In this document: one piece after another, positions 39,576 to 46,122 of the stretch
How positions within the stretch are numbered: the stretch's first letter is position 1
How the letters are laid out: each line of letters starts with the position of its first letter
Assembly: GCA_021372675.1 (NCBI GenBank)
Contig: JAJFTZ010000060.1
Span: forward strand, 1-46,122
Direction: 5' to 3'
DNA from: Eubacteriales bacterium
GTDB taxonomy: Bacteria > Bacillota > Clostridia > Christensenellales > CAG-138
DNA length: 46,122 nt
The notes under the pieces: generated by a model
Told to the model about the DNA's origin: nothing
The model's database searches: none
What the model saw: only the letters and a program-made list of their open reading frames with translations
Position numbers and translations under genes: made by a program

Positions 39576-41432
39576 TTACCCTCGCGGGCTTTTCCCGGCG
39601 GAGTAGCCATCCCGCTCGTAGATGTTCAGCCACCCGCGAAGCTTCGCGAGAAACTCTTCGTTGGTTTCGGATTTGTCCATCATGCCGATGAGCTGCTCCG
39701 TCACGTCGGCGGTGTTGCCGGAGCTTAAAAGCCGCCGTATGCTCATTACGCCCTCGCGTTCCTCGGGTGTGAGCAGAAGCTCCTCGCGCCGCGTGCCCGA
39801 CTTGTAGATGTCGATGGCGGGGAAGATGCGCTTTTCACTGAGCTTGCGGTCGAGGTGGATTTCCATGTTGCCGGTGCCCTTGAACTCCTCGTAGACGATA
39901 TCGTCCATGCGGCTGCCGGTCTCCACAAGCGCGGTGGCGATGATGGTGAGGCTGCCGCCGTTTTCGATGTTGCGCGCCGCGCCGAAAAAGCGCTTGGGCT
40001 TGTGGAGTGCGCCCGGATCCATACCGCCCGAAAGCGTTTTGCCCGTGGTGGGGATCACGAGGTTGTAGGCGCGCGCGAGGCGGGTGATGGAGTCCATCAG
40101 CACCACCACGTCCTTACCCTGCTCCACGAGGCGCATGGCGCGTTCCTGCGCCATTTCCGCCACGCGGGTGTGGTGCTCGGGCAGCTCGTCGAACGTGGAA
40201 AAAAGCACCTCGCCCTTGATGGAGCGCTGCATGTCGGTAACTTCCTCGGGACGCTCATCGATCAAAAGCACCATCAGGTGAACGTCGGGATAGTTGGTGG
40301 CGACGCCGTGCGCGATGTTTTTCAAAAGTGTGGTCTTACCGCTTTTGGGCTGGCTCACGATCATGCCGCGCTGGCCCTTGCCGATGGGGGCCAGTAGGTC
40401 GATAAGGCGTATGGCCATGCCCTGGTCGCGCCCCACGCCGGGGCACTCGAGGGTAAGCCGCTCGTCGGGGTAGATGGGCACAAGCTCCTCGAAGGGCTTG
40501 CGCTGCGAGGCGAGCTCCGGATCGTCCCCGTTGATGGCGGTGATGTAGAGAAGCGCCAAAAAGCGCTCGCCCTCCTTGCCGGGGCGGGTCTTGCCGGTCA
40601 CGAGGTCGCCCGTGCGCAGGCCGAAGCGGCGTATCTGCGCGATGGAAACGTACACGTCGCGGTTGCCGGGCAGATAATTGTCGGAACGCAAAAAGCCGTA
40701 GCCGTCGGGAAGCACCTCGAGCACGCCTTCGCACTCGCCGCACGCGCCGCCTTCTAAAAGCTCCGGCACGGCGGGGTTGCTGGTGCCGTATTCCTTATTA
40801 TAGTAGCCGTCGGCGCGGCCGCGGTAGCGCGCCTGCTCGCCGCCTTCCTCCGTTTCAAAGGGGGGCGCGTATTCCTGACGCGGCGGATAGGGCTGCTGGT
40901 AGCCCTGCTGATAACTCTGCTGGTAATTGCTTTGCTGGTAGGGCTGCTGTTGATAGTTTTGCTGCTGGTACCCCTGCTGCTGATAATTCTGCTGGTAGCC
41001 GGAGGGGCTGTTGTAAGGCCGCTGCCGGTCGTTATTATAGCCGCCGCTATAGCGCGGCTGCTGCGGCGCGTACTGCTGCCGGCGCGGCGCGGAGGCGTTA
41101 TAGCCCTGCTGGTAGCCCTGCGGGGCGCGGTAGGCCGGGGTATAGGAGCCTCGCGCGGCACGCTGCTCGGGCGCGGCGGCCTCGGGGGACGCGTCGGCGG
41201 GCTCGCTATAAGCGGACCTTTCGGTGGCGGCGGGTTTTTGCGCGGCGGGCTCCTGCTTTTGCGCGGGAGCTTCTGCGTCTGCGGGCGGCGTTTCGCCAAG
41301 CGGCACGCCGCCGTTCATAATGAGGTCGGCCAGCTCGCTTTTACGGTATTTCGGAATGGACTTCACGCCTTGCAGTTTGGCGATTTCGCGCAAATCAGCA
41401 AGGCTTTTTTGCAGCAACATTTCCCTTGTCAC
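39576..41432 (-). CDS. rho: Transcription termination factor Rho with a long Q/N/Y-rich insertion
   Basis: 618 aa against about 420 for E. coli Rho. Residues 1-40 are the Rho N-terminal helical domain ([36 protein letters not shown]). Residues about 45-225 are a disordered insertion: an A/E/P-rich part, then at 100-190 a prion-like tract of Q, Y, N, P and R with repeated YQQ units. Then the RNA-binding fold ([29 protein letters not shown]) and the hexameric ATPase with [24 protein letters not shown] (Walker A), [22 protein letters not shown] and the R-loop region. GTG at 41432 follows AAAGGAGC; an ATG four codons on is an alternative. The Q-rich DNA is itself an imperfect tandem repeat. Confidence 0.96.
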   Translation of the reverse strand: MTREMLLQKSLADLREIAKLQGVKSIPKYRKSELADLIMNGGVPLGETPPADAEAPAQKQEPAAQKPAATERSAYSEPADASPEAAAPEQRAARGSYTPAYRAPQGYQQGYNASAPRRQQYAPQQPRYSGGYNNDRQRPYNSPSGYQQNYQQQGYQQQNYQQQPYQQSNYQQSYQQGYQQPYPPRQEYAPPFETEEGGEQARYRGRADGYYNKEYGTSNPAVPELLEGGACGECEGVLEVLPDGYGFLRSDNYLPGNRDVYVSIAQIRRFGLRTGDLVTGKTRPGKEGERFLALLYITAINGDDPELASQRKPFEELVPIYPDERLTLECPGVGRDQGMAIRLIDLLAPIGKGQRGMIVSQPKSGKTTLLKNIAHGVATNYPDVHLMVLLIDERPEEVTDMQRSIKGEVLFSTFDELPEHHTRVAEMAQERAMRLVEQGKDVVVLMDSITRLARAYNLVIPTTGKTLSGGMDPGALHKPKRFFGAARNIENGGSLTIIATALVETGSRMDDIVYEEFKGTGNMEIHLDRKLSEKRIFPAIDIYKSGTRREELLLTPEEREGVMSIRRLLSSGNTADVTEQLIGMMDKSETNEEFLAKLRGWLNIYERDGYSAGKSPRG

Positions 41433-41695
41433 GATTGTTTGCTCCTTTAGAGGATTTGGTCGTTTTCTTGCGATAGGGGAACTTGAAGGGCGGTAGAAAC
41501 ATTATACCCAATACTCCCGGGCCATAAACACGGGAACATACGTTAAACGGATACCCCATAGCTTTTCCTATTATGCAATATTATAGTATAACCCGGCCGC
41601 CTTTATGTCAAGAAAAATACATATTTAAAACCTTTCTGTGCGTATATATAGGATGCGGGCGCACTTGCCGCGCCCGCGGGAACGGAGGGAAGCGT

Positions 41696-41986
41696 ATGGC
41701 GGAACCAAGGCTTGAAAGCGGCATGCGGATGCGTCCGCACGCGATCCACATCGAGGGGCGCACGCTCACGAGCGTAACGGGCGTGAAGGATGTGGCGAGC
41801 TTCAACGAAGCGGAAGTGGAGCTTATGACCGAGGCGGGCGAGCTCACCATAGAGGGCTTGAACCTGCACATCACGAGGCTGAACCTCGACGAGGGGCAGG
41901 TGGTGCTCGAGGGCGAGATCGTCGCGCTCGAGTACGCCGAGGCGCCCGAGGCACGCGGCAGCGTGTTTTCCAGGCTTTTCAAATAG
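41696..41986 (+). CDS. yabP: Sporulation protein YabP
   Basis: 96 aa: HAIHIEGRTLTSVTGVKDVASFNEAEVELMTEAGELTIEGLNLHITRLNLDEGQVVLEGEIVALEYAE is the YabP family pattern. YabP is needed for spore formation, acts in the mother cell with YabQ and is under sigma-E in Bacillus. GGAGGGA precedes ATG at 41696; the upstream open frame is not family-like. Divergent from rho. It supports a spore-forming host. Confidence 0.93.
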   Translation: MAEPRLESGMRMRPHAIHIEGRTLTSVTGVKDVASFNEAEVELMTEAGELTIEGLNLHITRLNLDEGQVVLEGEIVALEYAEAPEARGSVFSRLFK

Positions 41987-42025
41987 CTCGCTCCCCCCGC
42001 GAAATCTAAAAACATCCTTGCGGTC

Positions 42026-42106
42026 TTTTCACCGCCCGGCTATGTTGTCCTCCTCGCCGGGCGCTCCGGGCCCGCCTGCGTCGTCCGCCTTGCCGGGCGG
42101 TGAAAA
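42026..42106. repeat. Inverted repeat with an internal direct repeat between yabP and yabQ
   Basis: TTTTCACCGCCCGGC (42026-42040) is perfectly complementary to GCCGGGCGGTGAAAA (42092-42106). Between them a unit reading GT(T/C)GTCC(T/G)CCT(C/T)GCCGGGCG occurs at about 42044-42063 and again at about 42080-42099, so the left arm could pair with either copy. It lies in the 159-base yabP-yabQ gap. It may be a regulatory RNA structure or a small repeat element. Confidence 0.6.
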
Positions 42107-42145
42107 CCCACGTAAATCCGAATGCAATATTTCGTTGGGGGAGCA

Positions 42146-42475
42146 ATGATCTACAACACGCTTGCGGAGCTGCCCAAATTTTTAGGCGCGCTGTACGGAG
42201 GGCTCGTGATCGGCGTTTTGTACGACGTGTTCCGGCTTTTCCGCCTGCCCTTTCGAAAGCGCAGGGTCGTTACGGGCGTAGTCGACGCGCTCTTTTACGC
42301 CGCGGCGGGCGTCGTGGCCGCGGTCACGCTTCTGTACGTAAACGACGGCGCGCCGCGCGTGTATCTGCTTGGCGGGCTCGCGCTGGGGGCGTTTTTGTAC
42401 GTGAGCTTTGTGAGCAGGCTTTTTACCGCGCTCTTTCGGGCCGTCGGCGCGGTCTTCGGGAAAAAGTCAGGTTGA
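42146..42475 (+). CDS. yabQ: Spore cortex/coat biosynthesis protein YabQ
   Basis: 109 aa integral membrane protein: MIYNTLAELPKFLGALYGGLVIGVLYDVFRLFRLPFRKRRVVTGVVDALFYAAAGVVAAVTLLYVNDGAPRVYLLGGLALGAFLYVSFVSRLFTALF. The GxxYDxFR motif after the first helix is typical of YabQ. YabQ sits in the mother-cell membrane around the forespore and is needed for cortex formation. ATG at 42146 is used because GGGGGAG lies before it; ATG at 42122 would add eight residues. divIC, which normally follows, is not seen. Confidence 0.92.
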   Translation: MIYNTLAELPKFLGALYGGLVIGVLYDVFRLFRLPFRKRRVVTGVVDALFYAAAGVVAAVTLLYVNDGAPRVYLLGGLALGAFLYVSFVSRLFTALFRAVGAVFGKKSG

Positions 42476-42548
42476 CGCGGCGCCAAAATACTTTGCATTT
42501 TTATTCAAAATGCGCGGACGTTGCACGAATTTCGTCGATTTTATGCAC

Positions 42549-42577
42549 TTGTTTTCACCCATTCGCTGCGATATCAT
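42549..42577 (+). promoter_or_regulatory. Candidate promoter of the serine recombinase gene
   Basis: TTGTTT (42549-42554), 17-base spacer, TATCAT (42572-42577), in an AT-rich stretch about 150 bases before the recombinase start. Confidence 0.5.
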
Positions 42578-42597
42578 AAAAATAATAAAATTATTGT

Positions 42598-42628
42598 AAA
42601 CCGCGGGAAAATCTCTCTGCGGTTTTTT
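42598..42628 (+). terminator. Leader terminator upstream of the recombinase, with a possible competing pairing
   Basis: AAACCGC (42598-42604) pairs with GCGGTTT (42619-42625), followed by TTT. TCTCTCT in the loop (42612-42618) can alternatively pair with AGAGAGA (42634-42640) just downstream, next to the Shine-Dalgarno of a 19-codon frame. This resembles an attenuation device; folding was not computed. Confidence 0.45.
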
Positions 42629-42653
42629 GCTTAAGAGAGAGGGGAGATTAGAA

Positions 42654-43335
<682 letters not shown>

Positions 43336-43342
43336 TGGCGTT

Positions 43343-43507
43343 TCAAAAGGTGTACTTTTTGAAGTCCCATCATTTTACAAAAGTGTACAACCAAATCATA
43401 TAAAAAGCAAGCACCTTTCAGGTTTTTAACAAAAATTGAAAAACCAAATGGATAATTATTCCCAATGTTTACATATGGAGGGCTTTCCCAAAAAGTACAC
43501 TTTTTGA
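43343..43507. other. Putative invertible DNA segment bounded by inverted recombination sites
   Basis: Left site 43343-43362 and right site 43488-43507 are 20-bp near-palindromes with arms TCAAAARGT/ACTTTTTGA. The left centre is GT (43352-43353), the right AC (43497-43498). Read on opposite strands they share TCAAAA-G/A-GTGTACTTTTTG (18 of 19). The enclosed 143 bases are AT-rich, with a central GGTTTTT/AAAAACC hairpin (43421-43445) and a partial extra site CAAAAGTGTAC (about 43378-43388). Possible promoters: on plus TTAACA, 19 bases, GATAAT; on minus TTGCTT, 17 bases, TACACT. Neither is strong. The 283-base gap 43336-43618 holds nothing else obvious apart from the Shine-Dalgarno of the surface protein. 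Confidence 0.65.
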
Positions 43508-43618
43508 CAACTCCCAAGATAAACGGGGGAGGGGCGGGCATGAAAAGCGGTTTCCCTTAGCGTCATTTCTTCATTACGCAAAACAAAACACAAGAATTAA
43601 GCGGGAGGAATACTGATA

Positions 43619-46122
43619 ATGCGAATAAAAACGAAATTTTTCGCCCTGTTGCTTGCTTCACTTTTGGTGCTTGGAACGATGCCGGTGGCGGCGTTGGCGG
43701 AGGAAGGTGACACAACTTACACCATTACGTCGGATATAGAGGACCAAAAATTTGTTGCAGGCAGTACAGATGGTACGATCGTCAACGTTACGTTAAGCGG
43801 CGACGGCATCGGAACGGGCTATAGCAACGTTCTCCTTAAGGTTACGATAACCGAAAAGCCGACCGACGCTACCCTAAAGCTTTTGGCGGAGGATACCAGC
43901 CACCTTGTGTGGGATGTTGCCGCCGTGGGTTATTGGGGGCCGTCGGACGGATTTCCGGTGACAGCAGATTATAACGAAACCACTCCATTTACTGTGAAAG
44001 CGGATAAACCCGGCGACTATACGGCAAAGATCGAGCTGATCGACAAATCAAATGGTGATGCCGTATTGGCGGAGACGGAACTGACGATCAACGTAGATAG
44101 CGGCTACACCATTACGGCAGATGCGGTGGGCAAAACGTTTACCGCGAACAGTAAAGATGGTACGAAGATCAACGTTACGTTAAAAGGCGACGCCGTGGCG
44201 GCAACCTATACTAACGTCCGCTTTAAGGTAGGAACCGAGGGGCCGGCCGGCGCTTCCTTGGAGCTTTGGGCAACGGACACCGCTGATAAGGAGTGGAATG
44301 TCGCCGAGATCGGCTTTTGGGGGCCGTCGGAGGGATTTCCGATAGCAGCGGATTATGACGTAACCACTCCGTTTACTGTGAAAGCGGATAAACCGGGAGA
44401 CTACACGGTAACAGTTCAGCTAATCGACATAAATGCTGCCGATGCTGTATTGGCAACGGAGAAAATGACGTTCACCGTAGATGAAATGCCGTCCATGAAC
44501 GTGTCCGTGGCCAAGCTGGACCCGGCTGGTCTTAACAAAGAATGGAGCCATTATGAAGGCGCCGCGTGGAATCTGGAAAATGTTGAGGTAAGCCACGATA
44601 AGGATACGAACATCGTAACCATTACCGGCCCTCTGGCGGAGTTGAAGGCCTATGAATCCGACGATCCGCATCAGGCCATAGAGTATGGTGAACAGAGCTG
44701 GATCGCTCTTGCGGTCGACACGGGCGAAGAAAGTATCATCGGCGTGTCGTACGGAACTTATGAGCTTAAGGAAGATGATGTCGCCGAAGCTGCGACGGTC
44801 GGGCTTGGCGATGGCTGGTTCGTCCTCTGGGTAAGGGCGGAAGCACTCGTGGATGAAGATATGACCTTTACCCTATCCACGGAGGGCAAGGCCGAGACTA
44901 CGATCACCATCACGTTTGCCGATACCTCGGAGCTCGATCCTATGACCGCGACCGTGGATATCGTGTGGGAGCCGATTTGGAATAATGACATTTGGCCCGA
45001 TTGGCCCAGCCGCGACAAGGCGGTGGGAAATCTGGACAAGATCCTCGGCGTAGATAAGGAAGATAACTATATAAAAATTTGGGCCCCCTTTGATGATTTG
45101 GAAGCCTATGTGTCCGATAATGAGGACCAGGCCGAAGCATATGGCTCGCAGAGATGGATCGCGCTTGAAGTCAACACGGGTGTAAACGATATCACCACGG
45201 TGGAGTATAACGGCACCCCCCTCGTTGCAGCCGATGTTGCGGAGGCGGGAGCTGCAGGGCTCGAAGGCGGCAGCTTCATCCTCTGGGTCAGAGCGGAAGC
45301 GCTGATGGAAGAAGCTATAACCTTTACTCTGTCCACAGCGGGCAAGGCCGAGACTACGGTCACCATCGAGTTCGTCGATGCCTATCTGTTGATTTTTGAT
45401 GCGGGCGATGGCCGTTTCAAGGCAGGCACCGAGGATGAGTCTCGATTTGGCTGGTGGCTTGTGCCCAAAGACTATCAACTTGATGCCGACGAACTTAGGG
45501 AACCCACCCGCTCCGGCTATGCCTTTGCGGGCTGGTATAAGGACGAAGAACTGACGGAAGCCTGGAATTACGAGGAAGATGCGGTTACCGAAAACACCAC
45601 CCTGTATGCCAAGTGGTTCGCGCCTGATTATTCCGAACTGGAAACCGCAATCGCCGCTGCCGAGGCCGCGAAGGGCGGCGTGGTGACTAGTGCGGATGGC
45701 ACGGACGTTGCCATCGGCGCCAACTGGGTTACGGAGGCCGTTATGGACGCCTTGAACGACGCCATCGATGCGGCTCAGGCCATGGTGGATGATGACACGG
45801 CGACTGCACAAGGGGATATCGACGATGCCATTGCTGCTCTGAACGGTGCGGTTGAAACATTTGAAACCGCGAAAGCGGACGGCACCAAGGTTCCGGCACC
45901 CTTGACCTACACCGTAACCTTCAACAGCAACGGCGGTTCCGCAGTCGCCAACCAAACGATACAGAGCGGAAGCAAGGCGACAAAGCCCGCCAACCCCACA
46001 AAAGCGGGATATACCTTTGGCGGCTGGTACAGCGACGATGCGCTGAAGAACGCTTGGGATTTCAATACGGCAATCACCAAGGATACGACCCTGTACGCCA
46101 AGTGGACCTCCAACGGCGGTGG
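43619..46122 (+). CDS. Large secreted repeat protein with InlB-type (Listeria-Bacteroides) repeats, 3' end outside window
   Basis: 834 codons are present and no stop is reached. A signal peptide MRIKTKFFALLLASLLVLGTMPVAALAEE is followed by two tandem domains of about 120 residues (YTIT.D...F.A.S.DGT..NVTL... to ...KADKPGDYT), then two longer domains sharing (W/R)IAL.V(D/N)TG..., FVLWVRAEAL/FILWVRAEAL and TLST.GKAETT, then an InlB-type repeat (REPTRSGYAFAGWYKDEEL...TLYAKW), a FIVAR-like helical stretch (LNDAIDAAQAMVDDDTATAQGDIDDAIAALNGAVE) and a second InlB-type repeat (YTVTFNSNGGS...GYTFGGWY...TLYAKW). Such proteins are surface adhesins. A sorting signal or wall anchor would be in the missing part. 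GGGAGG precedes the start; it lies just downstream of the invertible segment. Confidence 0.88.
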   Translation, partial: MRIKTKFFALLLASLLVLGTMPVAALAEEGDTTYTITSDIEDQKFVAGSTDGTIVNVTLSGDGIGTGYSNVLLKVTITEKPTDATLKLLAEDTSHLVWDVAAVGYWGPSDGFPVTADYNETTPFTVKADKPGDYTAKIELIDKSNGDAVLAETELTINVDSGYTITADAVGKTFTANSKDGTKINVTLKGDAVAATYTNVRFKVGTEGPAGASLELWATDTADKEWNVAEIGFWGPSEGFPIAADYDVTTPFTVKADKPGDYTVTVQLIDINAADAVLATEKMTFTVDEMPSMNVSVAKLDPAGLNKEWSHYEGAAWNLENVEVSHDKDTNIVTITGPLAELKAYESDDPHQAIEYGEQSWIALAVDTGEESIIGVSYGTYELKEDDVAEAATVGLGDGWFVLWVRAEALVDEDMTFTLSTEGKAETTITITFADTSELDPMTATVDIVWEPIWNNDIWPDWPSRDKAVGNLDKILGVDKEDNYIKIWAPFDDLEAYVSDNEDQAEAYGSQRWIALEVNTGVNDITTVEYNGTPLVAADVAEAGAAGLEGGSFILWVRAEALMEEAITFTLSTAGKAETTVTIEFVDAYLLIFDAGDGRFKAGTEDESRFGWWLVPKDYQLDADELREPTRSGYAFAGWYKDEELTEAWNYEEDAVTENTTLYAKWFAPDYSELETAIAAAEAAKGGVVTSADGTDVAIGANWVTEAVMDALNDAIDAAQAMVDDDTATAQGDIDDAIAALNGAVETFETAKADGTKVPAPLTYTVTFNSNGGSAVANQTIQSGSKATKPANPTKAGYTFGGWYSDDALKNAWDFNTAITKDTTLYAKWTSNGG

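Noticed and set aside
40860-41000. Short regular repeats that might suggest a CRISPR array or satellite
   Set aside because: They are in frame within rho and encode the YQQ-rich tract; units are 9-15 bases with no spacers. No CRISPR array is seen anywhere in the window.

Overview
The window looks like a chromosomal segment from a high-GC, spore-forming, amino-acid-fermenting member of the Clostridia (Bacillota). The grounds are a complete selenoprotein glycine reductase operon (Stickland metabolism), the sporulation genes yabP and yabQ, a rho-rpmE pair, mannose-family PTS genes, KamB/KamC-type genes and Shine-Dalgarno sequences of the AGGAGG type. Coding GC looks to be around 60-65%; a few islands are visibly AT-richer.

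Region 1 (1-13.1 kb) is a selenium and glycine island. On the minus strand a glycine riboswitch with a terminator leads into grdX-trxB-trxA-grdE-grdA-grdB-grdC-grdD. grdA and grdB each carry one in-frame UGA (selenocysteine) codon. Divergently transcribed are selA, selB and the UCA-anticodon tRNA-Sec with its own promoter, so this stretch encodes both the selenoproteins and much of the machinery that decodes them (selD is not seen). A FecCD-type permease with palindromes in its promoter runs off the left edge.

Region 2 (13.1-24.1 kb) is a sugar-utilisation cluster. A mannose-family PTS (IIC-IID-IIA-IIB) is followed by a small membrane protein, a Gfo/Idh/MocA oxidoreductase, NagA, a neutral-ceramidase-family hydrolase, a SIS-domain protein and a HAD phosphatase, with a medium-chain dehydrogenase divergently placed upstream. 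I infer uptake and breakdown of an N-acylated amino sugar. A LytTR regulator with a DUF3021-like membrane partner ends the region.

Region 3 (24.2-35.1 kb) holds ptsI-ptsH-HAD-cutC (HPr has Arg in place of the regulatory Ser46), a four-repeat SH3 secreted protein, an M20 peptidase, a secreted protein of unknown role, an EamA transporter, an orphan phage baseplate/tail protein with a small partner, and two YdcZ-type membrane proteins.

Region 4 (35.1-42.5 kb) has a miniature inverted-repeat element, a putative zinc metalloprotease followed by KamB-like and KamC-like genes (B12-dependent aminomutase reactivation) without an aminomutase, then rpmE and rho on the minus strand (Rho carries a long Q/N/Y-rich prion-like insertion), and yabP-yabQ.

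Region 5 (42.5-46.1 kb) is the most striking. A serine recombinase gene is followed by an AT-rich segment of about 143 bp bounded by two nearly identical 20-bp sites in inverted orientation, each a near palindrome around a GT/AC dinucleotide. Immediately downstream is a large secreted repeat protein with InlB/Listeria-Bacteroides-type repeats that runs off the right edge. This has the layout of a phase-variable DNA inversion switch controlling a surface protein. A dispersed repeat of about 107 bp also occurs twice (13.2 kb and 39.0 kb) in opposite orientations.
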